A stretch of DNA of 64,000 nucleotides from Winogradskya humida (GCF_016862215.1 NZ_BOMN01000063.1:1-64000), one strand, 5' to 3'. Shown: positions 42,457 to 54,336, counted from the first letter of the stretch. Program-made: numbers and translations. The notes: generated by a model from the letters alone, not told the origin.

Positions 42457-43501
42457 CGACATCATCGCGCAGGCCGGGCGCATCCGGACCAGGCGCACAG
42501 CAGCCACGGTGCTGGGCGGTGCCGCCGTCTTCGCAGCACTCGCGGTCACCGCGGTAACCACGCTGAACGCGCCCGGCACCGGCGGTGGGCAGGTCGCCGC
42601 GCAGCCGCTGCCGCAGGCGTCGTCGGCGGCGTTCCCCGAGCCGCAGAAGTTCGCGCTGCCGGTCCGGAAGGTCGACTTCACCACGAAGCTGGCCGGCTAC
42701 CGGACGGGCGCCTACCGGGTCGGCCCGGTCTCCCGGATCACCGAGGGCTATGCGGTCCTGCCCGTCTACCAGGACAACACGGACCAGGACGGCATCAGGG
42801 ACGGCGAGATCACCGTCTACAACAAGGGCGTCTACGACCCGGCCACGTTCGCCGGCACGCTCGGCGACACGACTCTTGTCATCGGCGATCAGTATTCGAC
42901 CAAGGTGAAGGGCCGGCCCGCCCTCGGGCAGGACTGGACCTTCAAGTCCCCGGTCCAGGCGGACAAGCAGTGGCTGCGGGCCGCGCTGGCCTGGCAGTAC
43001 GCCGACAACTCCTGGGCCACCTTCCTGCCCAACTACGGTAAGAAGGACATCACCCGAGCCGACGTCGTGAAGGTCGCCGCGGCGCTGACCACGGCCGCGG
43101 AGCGCGAGCTCAAGGTGCCGTACACCCTGTCTTATGTGCCCGAGGGCTGGCAGACCGTCGCCGTCGACCAGGTGAGCGCGACATCGAGCACCATCGTCTC
43201 GCAGGTCTGGTTGCACCACGGTCCGGTGCAGGATTCCGCTACCCGGATCGACGAGGTACTGCCCGACAGCCTCAAGATCATGGTGATGAAGGGCGACCCG
43301 AAGGACTCGGACATCGTCGGCAAGGACGGCGTGCACTGCTACCCCGAGCTGCCGTCCTGCACGATCATCGACGGTGACTACACGATCGACGTGGGCGGCT
43401 GGAACAACTCGCTCTCCGTCGACGAGGTCCGCAAGGTCGCCGAGGGCATCAAGCCGCTCGACTACGCCGACCAGAGCACGTGGGTCCCTGCAAACAAATA
43501 G
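42386..43501 (+). CDS. Single-pass membrane protein paired with the sigma factor
   Basis: A 371-residue protein from ATG 42386, with agggag five bases upstream. Residues 1-40 are cytoplasmic and helical (VLKSVRDTAPESRTTTDDII), residues about 42-64 form one membrane helix, and the remaining 300 residues are extracytoplasmic with no recognised domain (LPSCTIIDGDYTIDVGGW near the end). Topology and the 71-bp overlap with the ECF sigma gene fit an anti-sigma factor or sensor, but no ZAS zinc motif is seen. It ends four bases before the convergent small-paralog gene. Confidence 0.75.
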   Translation: MSYHIQDVLKSVRDTAPESRTTTDDIIAQAGRIRTRRTAATVLGGAAVFAALAVTAVTTLNAPGTGGGQVAAQPLPQASSAAFPEPQKFALPVRKVDFTTKLAGYRTGAYRVGPVSRITEGYAVLPVYQDNTDQDGIRDGEITVYNKGVYDPATFAGTLGDTTLVIGDQYSTKVKGRPALGQDWTFKSPVQADKQWLRAALAWQYADNSWATFLPNYGKKDITRADVVKVAAALTTAAERELKVPYTLSYVPEGWQTVAVDQVSATSSTIVSQVWLHHGPVQDSATRIDEVLPDSLKIMVMKGDPKDSDIVGKDGVHCYPELPSCTIIDGDYTIDVGGWNNSLSVDEVRKVAEGIKPLDYADQSTWVPANK

Positions 43502-43504
43502 GGC

Positions 43505-43741
43505 TCAGGCCGTCTCGGGAATGACGGCGGGACGCAGACCGGCGGCGCACACGAAGATGCGCCGCCGGTGCTGTGCCTGACCACGACGGTCGAGCTGGTA
43601 ACCGTCGAGCCAGACCCACCCGTTGTAGGTGGGGCGGGCGTCGACGGCGATGATGCGGAAGTCGAAACTGGCGGGGCCCGTGAACTGGACGCTGGCGGCC
43701 CGCCCGACATGGACGATGCCACCCGCCTTCAAATCACCCAT
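43505..43741 (-). CDS. Small paralog pair, second gene (78 residues)
   Basis: Shares GRAASVQFTGPASFDFRIIA and PTYNGWVWLDGYQLDRRG with the gene directly upstream (43745-43999). It is probably a small beta-rich protein. It starts three bases after the upstream stop. The family is not recognised. Identity to its partner is highest over residues 12-55. Confidence 0.7.
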   Translation of the reverse strand: MGDLKAGGIVHVGRAASVQFTGPASFDFRIIAVDARPTYNGWVWLDGYQLDRRGQAQHRRRIFVCAAGLRPAVIPETA

Positions 43742-43744
43742 GTC

Positions 43745-43999
43745 TCATGCTGTCCTGGGCCGCGGCCGGCGTAAACCGGCCTCTCGGACGAAGATTTTGC
43801 GGCGCAGCACCGGGCGGCCGGTCCGGTCGAGCTGGTAACCGTCCAGCCAGACCCAGCCGTCATACGTCGGGCGGGAGTCCACATCGACCACGCGGAAGGC
43901 AAAGCCGGCGGGCCCCGCGAACTGGACGCTCGCCGCTCGTCCCACCAGGACGACGTCGCCCGCCCGTACCATCTGCTCCGCAATCGTCAATGAAGTCAC
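43745..43999 (-). CDS. Small paralog pair, first gene (84 residues)
   Basis: Begins MTSLTIAEQMVRAGDVVLVG and then shares VGRAASVQF, FAFRVVDVDSRPTYDGWVWL and DGYQLDRTGRPVLRRKIFV with the downstream copy. A tandem duplication with a three-base gap implies cotranslation. The GWVWLDGY motif with flanking basic residues may form a compact beta fold. Function unknown. Confidence 0.72.
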   Translation of the reverse strand: MTSLTIAEQMVRAGDVVLVGRAASVQFAGPAGFAFRVVDVDSRPTYDGWVWLDGYQLDRTGRPVLRRKIFVREAGLRRPRPRTA

Positions 44000-44076
44000 C
44001 CTTCGCCGACTTCACCTTGGGCGCTCCGGGGGCCGAGCTCAATGGCGATTGCACTATTGGCACAAAGATTGCAGAT

Positions 44077-46230
44077 TTATGACACGTTCACGCGTGTACG
44101 CACTCCATCTGCTACCGAGTACATCCGCGCTTCGGCTAAATCGAAGTAAAGACCGGTAAGCGTGAGCCGCTCCTCGGCCACCGCCCGGCGCACACTCGGA
44201 TAGCCGCGCAGGTTCTCGAGCTGCTGCGCGACGTTCGCGGTGATGCAGTCCTCCTCGGTAATGCCGTCCGAAGAGGACATGCGCGCTTCCGCCAGCCACG
44301 AGCCCAGGGCCGACGGCGAGCCGGCCGCTCCACCCATCAGGGCGCGTACGGCCCCGCAGCCGGAGTGCCCGCACACCGTGATCGTGGTGACGCCGAGGAC
44401 GTCCACCGCGTACTCGATGCCGGCACCGACCGAATCGTCGGCGGAGCCGTACGCGGGCACGATGTTGCCGACGTTGCGGATGCAGAACAGGTCACCGGGT
44501 CCGCTGGTCGTGATCATGTTGGGCACGAGCCGGGAGTCCGCGCACGTGATGAAGAGCTGCTCCGGCTTCTGCCCGTCCCGTGCCAGGTCGGCCAGGTGCG
44601 GGCGGACCAGCGGCGCGACGCTGCGCTCGAACTCGTCGATCCCGGCCTGCATGGCGTCGTCGCGCTGCTCGTTGATCGAGACCCACTGCGACCAGGAGCC
44701 GAGGTAACGCGCCGGGCGTGCCTGGGACCGGACGCCGCCGAGCCGCCCGGCCGTGGCCTGATGGAACCAGCTCTCGGTCACCTCGCGGACGTGCACTTGC
44801 CCGCCACCCCGCTCGTACGCGTCCCGCCAGTCCTGAATCGCCTCGAACGCCCCCTGGTCGAGATAGTCGAGGTGCAGCTCCAGCTCGACACGCTCGCCGG
44901 GCGGGATCGTGGACAGCTCGCGGGCGATCCGGCCGGCGCCGAGGAACGCGAGGGTGCCGGTGATGACGACGGTCCACCGCCCCTCGGCCGGCGAGGTCCG
45001 GGTGATCTCGCACCGCGCCAGCCGGCCGATCATGAACACCACGGCGGTGGCCATGCCCAGCGCGACGCCGGTGAGCAGGTCGGTGAAGACGACACCGATC
45101 GCGGTCACCAGGTAGGTCGGCAGTTCGCGGTGCCGGGCGTACCCCTTGATCTGGGCGAGGCTGATCAGCCGCAACCCGACAACGACGAGCACGGCGGCCA
45201 GCGCGGCGAGCGGGATCTGCTCCAGCAACGCCCCGAGGACCAGCACGGAAACCGCAACCCAGACCCCATGCAAGATCGCCGAGCCACGGGTACGCGCCCC
45301 AGCTGCGACGTTCGTCGAACTGCGCACGATCACCCCGGTGACGGGCAGCCCGCCGAGCGCCCCGGACACCGTGTTGGCCGCGCCCTGGGCGAGCAACTCC
45401 CGGTTGAGATCCGCGCGCTTGCCCTCGTGCAGCTTGTCCACGGCGACCGCGGAGAGCAGCGACTCGACGCTCGCGACCAGCGCGATGGTCACGACCGCCA
45501 TGGCGATCGCCCCGGCACTGCCGTCCGGCCAGCGCGGGAAGGTGAGCTCGCCGAGCGGGTTCGCGGGCAGGTCCACCCGGGCCAGGTCGAAGCCGGCGAA
45601 CGAGGCCGTCAGCGTCGCGGCGGCCACCGCGATCAGGGCGGCGGGCAGCAGGGACGTCTTCACGAAACGCGGCCACAGCAGCAGGATCGCGATGGTCAGG
45701 ACGCCGACGATGACGGCGGGCCCGTGGTTGCCGATGATCTGCCGGGGCAGTTCGCGCAGGTTGTGCCAGGCGGAGCTCTGGGCGGCGCCACCGAGCACCA
45801 CGTGAACCTGGCTCAGCGCGATGACGATGCCGATCCCCGCGAGCATGCCGTGCACGACGGCCGGCGAGAGTGCGAGGGCGGCACGGCCGAGCCGCAACGC
45901 GCCCAGGGCGAGCTGCACGAGCCCGGCCATGGCGACGATCGCGGTGGTCGCGGCCCACCCGAAGTCCGCGACGGTCCCGGCGACTATCACGGTCAGTCCG
46001 GCTGCGGGCCCGCTGACCTGCAGTGGGGCGCCGCTGAGCGCCCCGGCGACGATGCCGCCGACGACGGCGGCGATGAGCCCCGCGAGCAGCGGGGCACCCG
46101 AGGCCGCGGCGATGCCGAGCGACAACGGGATGGCGATGAGAAACACGACGATCGACGCCGGCAGGTCGTCATGGAGCAAGGTCTGCCAGCGGTGGGGCCT
46201 GTCTACGTCGGTGCGTTCCGGCGTGGGCAT
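44077..46230 (-). CDS. SulP-type anion transporter fused to a beta-carbonic anhydrase
   Basis: A 717-residue fusion. Residues about 15-400 are the SulP/SLC26 membrane domain (LPASIVVFLIAIPLSLGIAA, SGPAAGLTVIVAG, VDKLHEGKRADLNRELLAQG). A reduced STAS-like segment follows (about 415-500). Residues about 535-715 are a beta-class carbonic anhydrase with zinc ligands in FITCADSRLVPN and CGHSGCGAV. Such fusions are thought to import bicarbonate or other anions coupled to CO2 hydration. The ATG is at 46230, with a hairpin in its leader (46261-46287). Confidence 0.93.
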   Translation of the reverse strand: MPTPERTDVDRPHRWQTLLHDDLPASIVVFLIAIPLSLGIAAASGAPLLAGLIAAVVGGIVAGALSGAPLQVSGPAAGLTVIVAGTVADFGWAATTAIVAMAGLVQLALGALRLGRAALALSPAVVHGMLAGIGIVIALSQVHVVLGGAAQSSAWHNLRELPRQIIGNHGPAVIVGVLTIAILLLWPRFVKTSLLPAALIAVAAATLTASFAGFDLARVDLPANPLGELTFPRWPDGSAGAIAMAVVTIALVASVESLLSAVAVDKLHEGKRADLNRELLAQGAANTVSGALGGLPVTGVIVRSSTNVAAGARTRGSAILHGVWVAVSVLVLGALLEQIPLAALAAVLVVVGLRLISLAQIKGYARHRELPTYLVTAIGVVFTDLLTGVALGMATAVVFMIGRLARCEITRTSPAEGRWTVVITGTLAFLGAGRIARELSTIPPGERVELELHLDYLDQGAFEAIQDWRDAYERGGGQVHVREVTESWFHQATAGRLGGVRSQARPARYLGSWSQWVSINEQRDDAMQAGIDEFERSVAPLVRPHLADLARDGQKPEQLFITCADSRLVPNMITTSGPGDLFCIRNVGNIVPAYGSADDSVGAGIEYAVDVLGVTTITVCGHSGCGAVRALMGGAAGSPSALGSWLAEARMSSSDGITEEDCITANVAQQLENLRGYPSVRRAVAEERLTLTGLYFDLAEARMYSVADGVRTRVNVS

Positions 46231-46260
46231 GATGGTCCCTTCGTAGCCGTTTCGGCTTGG

Positions 46261-46287
46261 TTGCGGCTATCAGGAGATAAGCCGCAA
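46261..46287. promoter_or_regulatory. Inverted repeat in leader of SulP-carbonic anhydrase gene
   Basis: TTGCGGCT (46261-46268) and AGCCGCAA (46280-46287) flank 11 bases. It lies about 31 bp before the start codon and could be an operator or leader hairpin. Confidence 0.4.
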
Positions 46288-46359
46288 TGGGGAAATTTCG
46301 GTCACCCTAACCAAGGTCCGTGAACGCACTGTTACGCAGAGCAATACTTACGGGTACTC

Positions 46360-46674
46360 TCAGCTCTTTCTCAGCCGCGCCTGCACCCGGAGCCGCGGCC
46401 GCAACACCATGGCCACCGCCGCCATCCGGCGAGGAAAGGACACCACCACAGCACGCGTACGCACGCAGCCCAGCACCACGTCCACGGCCCGCGCCGCCCC
46501 GACCAGGTTCACCTCGATCGCCCGGGTCTGCGCCCCCAGATCGGCCAGGTCGAGCAGCTCCCCCACCCCGATGACCACCCACCCTCCGGCGAGCAACCGC
46601 CGCGTCAGAGCCAGACCGATACGGTCCGTACTACCGACGACCAGGGCATTCTGCACGCCCGGAGGATAGTCCAC
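46360..46674 (-). pseudogene. Truncated short-chain dehydrogenase-like remnant
   Basis: 104 codons from GTG 46674. The start ALVVGSTDRIGLALTRRLLA resembles the nucleotide-binding GxxxGIG of short-chain dehydrogenases, then VNLVGAARAVDVVLG follows much too early, and the catalytic Tyr-x3-Lys is absent. It looks like a decayed gene; a short functional protein is less likely. Confidence 0.45.
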
Positions 46675-46787
46675 GGTGGATCGCTCTCGTTACGATCCGC
46701 GCATGCTGAAGGGTCGAGCGGGTCGAATATCTCGGTGAGGCCGAGGAGGCCTGAGCGGCGACTGGAACCGGGTCAGCACCGCGCCGA

Positions 46788-47360
46788 TCATCCCCGCCGG
46801 CCGACCATGGCCAGCACATCGCCGACCAGCCGTTGTGCGTAGTCGTGATCGACAGGCAGGGCGAACACGACGTGGTAGTAGAGCGGCGCGATGACGTGAT
46901 CGAGGATCTGCGCGACCGCCGGTGTCGTCTCACCGCGTTCGCGGGCCCGGCGGACCATCTCTGATGCCTGCTCGCGCCGCGTCTCCGTGAGCACGCAGCG
47001 GGAAACGATCTCGATGCGCGCCGACACCATCGCGCGCAGATATCGGACCCGCTCGGGACGGGTGATGTCGCGGGCGATGATGGTCGCCCACTCGGTCAGG
47101 TCCCGCTCGAGTGATCCGGTGTCAGGTAAAGATTCACCGTCGCGGGTCAGGGCGGCGACCGCGACTTCCTCGAGAAGCGCGTTGACGTCGTCCCAGCGCC
47201 TGTAGAGCGTTGTCGGGTTGACGCCGGCCCGCTCGGCGATGACGGGAAAGCTGATCTTGTCGGCCCCCTCGCCCACGAGCTCGCCGACCGCCGTGTAGAT
47301 CGCGGTCTGCACCCGGCCGCTCCGTCCTCCGGGGCGACTTACGGCTGCTCGGTCAGGCAC
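46788..47360 (-). CDS. TetR-family regulator of the adjacent MFS gene
   Basis: A 190-residue regulator from GTG 47360. HTH at residues about 35-58 (ISFPVIAERAGVNPTTLYRR). The ligand domain is of the TetR_C type found in many actinobacterial members. It is divergent from the MFS gene at 47459, and the 98-bp gap holds two copies of an 18-bp palindrome, so it most likely represses both genes. Confidence 0.9.
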   Translation of the reverse strand: MPDRAAVSRPGGRSGRVQTAIYTAVGELVGEGADKISFPVIAERAGVNPTTLYRRWDDVNALLEEVAVAALTRDGESLPDTGSLERDLTEWATIIARDITRPERVRYLRAMVSARIEIVSRCVLTETRREQASEMVRRARERGETTPAVAQILDHVIAPLYYHVVFALPVDHDYAQRLVGDVLAMVGRRG

Positions 47361-47371
47361 GTCACAACCTT

Positions 47372-47434
47372 AAGCAAACATCTTTGCTTTAACAAGGCTC
47401 TGCCCTACGGTGCTTAAAGCAAAGATCATTGCTT
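47372..47434. promoter_or_regulatory. Two TetR operators between tetR and MFS genes
   Basis: AAGCAAACATCTTTGCTT at 47372-47389 and AAGCAAAGATCATTGCTT at 47417-47434 are near-identical palindromes with AAGCAA/TTGCTT arms, 45 bp apart start to start. They cover the likely promoters of both divergent genes. Confidence 0.82.
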
Positions 47435-47458
47435 TCCACCGGAGGTAGCGGGGGTCTC

Positions 47459-48658
47459 GTGCTCAACCGTCCAGTCTCGTTCTTCGTCTCCGGGGCCGCA
47501 GGCGCCGCCACATTGACAGCCGCCTCGGCGCCGTCGCCGCTCTATCCCGTCTACCAGCGTCTCTGGGGCTTCTCCGCGTTCACGCTGACGGTCATCTTCG
47601 CCGTCTACGTCTTCGCTCTGCTCGCTGCCCTGCTGACCGTCGGCTCGATCTCCGACCGGGTGGGGCGCCGGCCCGTCGCCTCCGGAGCCCTCGTGCTCCT
47701 CGCGCTGGGCATGCTGCTCTTCGCGATCGCGGGCGGTCCCGGTGGCCTGATGGCCGCACGAATCGTGCAGGGCTTTGCCGTCGGCGCCGCCACCGGCACC
47801 ACCACGGCCATGATCATGGATGCGGCGCCGGACCCGCGGGCCGGCTCGATCGTCAGCAGCGCGGTCCCCTCACTGGGAATCGCCGTCGGAGCGGTCCTCG
47901 CCGGCGCGCTGGTGGAGTTCGCGCCCCTCCCCCGCCAGCTCGTCTTCTGGGTCCTCGCCGCCGGCTACCTGGTGCTGGCGGCGCTCGTGTGGTGGATTCC
48001 CGAACGCGCCCGCCCCGAGCCTGCCCCGCGGACTTCGATCTGGCGAGCGCTGCTGCCCAGCGCAGGGCTTCCGCCGGCCACGCGACCGGTCTTCTTCGCG
48101 CTGGTTCCGTCCATCGGCGCGACGTGGGCGCTCGCCGGCCTGTATCTGTCGCTCGGGTCGTCGATTCTCAGCACCGTCCTCGAGGTGCACAGTCACTTCG
48201 TCGTGGGCATCGTGCTCGGGGTCTTCTTCGCCGCGGGGATATCAGGCACTGTCGTCTCGACGGTCCTGCCACCGCACCTTCGCGAGTGGTTCGGCTACGC
48301 GGCTCTCGCCGTCGGTGTTCTGGTCACGATCGCAGCGATGCTGACGGGTGCGTTGCCGCTCTACCTGGCCGGATCCGTGGTTGCCGGGGCCGGCTTCGGT
48401 GCGGCGTTCCGGTCCGCCATCAACGCGCTCGGTGAGGCGGCACCCGGCGCCCAGCGAGGACAGACGTTCGCGACGATGTACATCGTCAGCTATCTCGCCT
48501 TCAGCGTGCCGGCGCTCGCGGCAGGGCTCGCCGTCGAGCGGTTCGGGCTCAAACCGACGGCCATCGCGTACGGAACCCTCGAAGTCGCCCTGGTCCTGAT
48601 CGCGACGGCCGCAGGAATCACCCGGTCGCGCCGCGCGGCCGGCCTCAAAGCCGCATGA
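47459..48658 (+). CDS. MFS efflux transporter
   Basis: A 399-residue, 12-helix major facilitator from GTG 47459 (a TTG 30 bp earlier is less likely as it lies in the operator). The loop 2-3 motif reads GSISDRVGRRPVASGALVLL, and RIVQGFAVGAATGTTTAMIM marks helix 4-5. Pairing with a divergent TetR indicates drug or metabolite efflux. Its last codons (GLKAA) and stop are inside the first unit of a 32-bp tandem repeat. Confidence 0.9.
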   Translation: MLNRPVSFFVSGAAGAATLTAASAPSPLYPVYQRLWGFSAFTLTVIFAVYVFALLAALLTVGSISDRVGRRPVASGALVLLALGMLLFAIAGGPGGLMAARIVQGFAVGAATGTTTAMIMDAAPDPRAGSIVSSAVPSLGIAVGAVLAGALVEFAPLPRQLVFWVLAAGYLVLAALVWWIPERARPEPAPRTSIWRALLPSAGLPPATRPVFFALVPSIGATWALAGLYLSLGSSILSTVLEVHSHFVVGIVLGVFFAAGISGTVVSTVLPPHLREWFGYAALAVGVLVTIAAMLTGALPLYLAGSVVAGAGFGAAFRSAINALGEAAPGAQRGQTFATMYIVSYLAFSVPALAAGLAVERFGLKPTAIAYGTLEVALVLIATAAGITRSRRAAGLKAA

Positions 48659-48740
48659 CCGGCCACGCAGCCGGATTCAAAGCCGCGCGACCGGCCACGC
48701 AGCCGGATTCAAAGCCGCCCGACCGGCCACGCAGCCGGGG

Positions 48741-48741
<1 letters not shown>
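48646..48741. repeat. Three 32-bp units at the MFS/ppdK convergent junction
   Basis: Units at 48646-48677, 48678-48709 and 48710-48741 share caaagccgc and ccggccacgcagccgg. The MFS stop TGA (48656-48658) is in unit 1; in units 2 and 3 that triplet reads cga. The final base is the first base of the ppdK stop complement. Each unit holds a small hairpin CCGGC-cacgca-GCCGG. The geometry equals the 9903-9998 array. Confidence 0.95.
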
Positions 48742-51401
<2,660 letters not shown>

Positions 51402-51694
51402 GATCGCCTCCTGGGGGAATCGTGCGAACAGCGGCAATGATTAACGGAGGTTAAGTGCCCGGTGGCGGCGATTCCAACCGCTCGTGAAGAATTGCACAAG
51501 GCCACGCGTATTTGCGTTCGTTAACACGCTCCCGCGAGCAGTTGCGCGCACCGCCCCTGCGAACACAGCGCAGGGTGTCACGATCGTCATGCTTGACGTT
51601 GACCGGAAATGGGCACGTCACAGCTTCGGTACACGAGCTGACAAGGCTCCGGGAAAGCCCGAGACGGCGAGCGCGACAGCTAGGGGTCTGGAAC
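51402..51694. other. Divergent promoter region of ppdK and the ligase fusion
   Basis: 293 bp. The ppdK ribosome site AGGAGG lies at the left edge (51407-51412 complement). No riboswitch fold or operator was recognised on the right side; GC skew and short frames do not suggest a gene. Confidence 0.55.
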
Positions 51695-54280
51695 ATGACG
51701 GAGTCACTCAAGGTCAGCGAGAGCGACGGTAGCGGCGTGGTCGGCACCGACCTCACGCTCGGCGCCGAGGAGGAGCTCCACGTAGTGGATCTCAAGACCC
51801 GTGAGCTGGTGCCGCGCGCGCCCGAGATCCTGGAGCAGCTCGACGCCGCCAACTACTCGGCGGAGCTGCACCGCTCGGTGGTCGAGACGAACACCCCGGT
51901 CGCCCAGAGCCTGGACGAGCTGCGCGACGGGATCGTGACGCTGCGCCGGCGGGCCATCGGCGTCGCCGAGTCGCTCGGGCTCGGCCTGGTCGCGGCGGGC
52001 ACGATGCCGATCGTCGATCTCGACTCGCTGCCGGTCACCCCGACCTCGCGTTACCAGCGGATGGTCGACGAATACCAGATGCTCGCCCGTGAGCAGCTCA
52101 TCTGCGGCGCCCAGGTGCACGTCGGCATCGCCGACCGCGACGAGGCCGTCTCCATCGCCCAGCGGGTCGCCCCCGCGCTGCCGGTGCTGCTCGGCATCTC
52201 CGCCAGCTCGCCCTACTGGATGGGCGAGGACAGCGGCTACGCGAGCGTCCGGTCGCTGGTCTGGATGCGCTGGCCCACGGCCGGGGACAGCGGCGTCGTC
52301 AAGGACGCCGCCGACCACGACGCGCTGGTCGCCGATCTGATCGCGTCCGGCACGATCAGCGATCCCAAGATGGTCTATTTCGATGTACGCCCGTCGGCGC
52401 ACCTGCCCACCGTCGAGCTCCGGGTCACCGACTCGAGCCCCGACGTCGACACCGTCGTGCTGCTCGCCGGGCTCTTCCGTGGTCTCGTCCTGCGTGCCCA
52501 GCAGGACTACCGGGCCGGGCGCCCGCTCGTGGTGACCCGTCCGCCGCTGCACCGCGCGGCGATGTGGCGCGCTGCCCGCTCCGGGCTGGAGGGCGACCTG
52601 CTCGACCTGCCGCGCTCGCCCGTGCCGGTGCCCGCCGCGGTCGCCGTGGAGCGCCTGGTCGGCGATCTGCGCCCGCAGCTGGAGGAGCTCGGCGACTGGG
52701 AGCAGGTCTTCGACCTCTCGGTGCAGGCGCTCAGCCGGGGCAGCTCGGCGGCCCGCCAGCGCCGTGCCATGGCCCGCCGCGGCCGGCTCTCCGACGTGGT
52801 CGATCTCGTGGTCGCCGACACCCGGGGCGGTGCCACCGGCATCGGGCCCGGGGGCCAGACGGTTCCGGCCGGGCTCACGCCGTACGCCTCCACGGGCGAC
52901 GAGGCCTTCCCGGGCGGGGACGTCGTTCCCGCGTACGAAGGAGTCCTGAATGTCCTGAGCGCACTCGGACCGGCCGGCCTGCGCCGCCGCGAGGACGCCA
53001 AGGACGACGAGCAGCGCGCCCGCGGGATCACGTTCAGCGTGGCCGGCGAGGCGGCGACCCGGCTCTTCCCGTTCGACCTGGTGCCGCGGATCGTGCCGGC
53101 CGCCGACTGGAAGGAGCTGCGCACCGGCCTGGTGCAGCGGGTCCGGGCGCTCGACGCGTTCGTCAACGACGTGTACGCCGAACGCCAGGTGGTCCAGGAC
53201 GGTGTGGTGCCGGAATGGGTCATCGACGGCTCCCCCGAGCTGCGTCCCAGCGGTGCCCTGGTCGACCGGCCCGGCGTGCGCGCCCAGGTGGCAGGTGTCG
53301 ACCTCGTGCTCGACGGCGAGGGCAACTGGCGCGTGCTGGAGGACAACCTGCGGGTGCCGTCCGGCATCGCGTATTCGATGCAGAACCGCAGGCTCGCCGA
53401 GTCCGTCCTGCCGGAGCTGCCCCGCCCCGACGACCTGCTCAGCCCTGAAGGCACCCCGCAGCTGCTCAAGCAGGCCCTGCTGGACGCCGCCGGCCCGGCC
53501 GCCGGCGACGACCCGCAGCTCGTGGTGCTGAGCCAGGGCCCGGACGACTCCGCGTGGTTCGAGCACCGGATGCTCGCCGAGGAGATGGGCATCCCGCTGG
53601 TCCGCAGCACCCAGCTGCTCGTCGACGAGGGCCGGGTCTACCGGATCGTCAGCGGCCGCAAGCACCGCGTCGACGTCATCTACCTGCGGATGGGCGAGGA
53701 CAGCCTGGTCCACTCCCCCGGCGCGGACGGCATGCCGCTGGGGCCGAGCCTGGTCACCGCGCTGCACGCCGACACGATCGTGCTCGCCAATGCGCTGGGC
53801 AACGGGATCGGCGACGACAAGGCCGTGTACGCGTACGTGCCCAAGATGATTGAGTACTACCTGGGTGAGAAGCCGCTGTTGCAGGACGTGCGGACGTACC
53901 TCTGCGGCATCCCGGAGCAGCGGGTCGAGGTGCTGGCCCGGCTCGAGGAGCTCGTGCTCAAGCCGGTCGACGGCTATGGCGGTGACCGGATCGTCATCGG
54001 GCCGCACGCGAGCCCCGAGGACATCGCCGCCGTACGCCGGCAGATCCGCACGGCCCCGCACCGCTGGGTCGCGCAGGAGGTGGTGCAACTGTCGACGGCT
54101 CCGGTCTTCGACGGTCACCAGCTCGCGCCGCGCCACGTCGACCTGCGCGCCTTCGTCTTCACCGGCCGGGAATCGGTGGTCGCCCCCGCGGCCCTGACCC
54201 GCGTGGCCCCCGCCGGGAGCATGATCGTCAACTCCTCGCGCGGCGGCGGCTCGAAGGACACCTGGCTACTGGGCGAGTGA
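51695..54280 (+). CDS. GCS2-type carboxylate-amine ligase fused to circularly permuted ATP-grasp ligase
   Basis: An 861-residue two-enzyme fusion. Residues about 18-320 match the GCS2/YbdK glutamate-cysteine-ligase-like family (GAEEELHVVDLKTRELVPRA, then LICGAQVHVGIADRDEAV and VELRVTDSSPDVDTVVLLAG). Residues about 430-840 match the circularly permuted type 2 ATP-grasp family (RVLEDNLRVPSGIAYSMQNR, VLKPVDGYGGDRIVIGPHA, VDLRAFVFTG). Both halves form amide bonds from a carboxylate and an amine, so the protein may make a dipeptide or tripeptide. The ATG at 51695 is 57 bp after a region without clear ribosome site. It is followed by amidotransferase and peptidase genes in the same direction. The product is unknown. 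Confidence 0.88.
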   Translation: MTESLKVSESDGSGVVGTDLTLGAEEELHVVDLKTRELVPRAPEILEQLDAANYSAELHRSVVETNTPVAQSLDELRDGIVTLRRRAIGVAESLGLGLVAAGTMPIVDLDSLPVTPTSRYQRMVDEYQMLAREQLICGAQVHVGIADRDEAVSIAQRVAPALPVLLGISASSPYWMGEDSGYASVRSLVWMRWPTAGDSGVVKDAADHDALVADLIASGTISDPKMVYFDVRPSAHLPTVELRVTDSSPDVDTVVLLAGLFRGLVLRAQQDYRAGRPLVVTRPPLHRAAMWRAARSGLEGDLLDLPRSPVPVPAAVAVERLVGDLRPQLEELGDWEQVFDLSVQALSRGSSAARQRRAMARRGRLSDVVDLVVADTRGGATGIGPGGQTVPAGLTPYASTGDEAFPGGDVVPAYEGVLNVLSALGPAGLRRREDAKDDEQRARGITFSVAGEAATRLFPFDLVPRIVPAADWKELRTGLVQRVRALDAFVNDVYAERQVVQDGVVPEWVIDGSPELRPSGALVDRPGVRAQVAGVDLVLDGEGNWRVLEDNLRVPSGIAYSMQNRRLAESVLPELPRPDDLLSPEGTPQLLKQALLDAAGPAAGDDPQLVVLSQGPDDSAWFEHRMLAEEMGIPLVRSTQLLVDEGRVYRIVSGRKHRVDVIYLRMGEDSLVHSPGADGMPLGPSLVTALHADTIVLANALGNGIGDDKAVYAYVPKMIEYYLGEKPLLQDVRTYLCGIPEQRVEVLARLEELVLKPVDGYGGDRIVIGPHASPEDIAAVRRQIRTAPHRWVAQEVVQLSTAPVFDGHQLAPRHVDLRAFVFTGRESVVAPAALTRVAPAGSMIVNSSRGGGSKDTWLLGE

Positions 54281-54336
54281 ACCCTTTCACGACCCGGACA
54301 CACCCCCGAAACGGAAACCGTGGAGGTTGAGAAACT

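Noticed and set aside
51484..51694. Riboswitch upstream of the ligase fusion gene
   Set aside because: I looked for c-di-AMP (ydaO) and other conserved riboswitch cores and saw no matching consensus; covariance model searches would decide.
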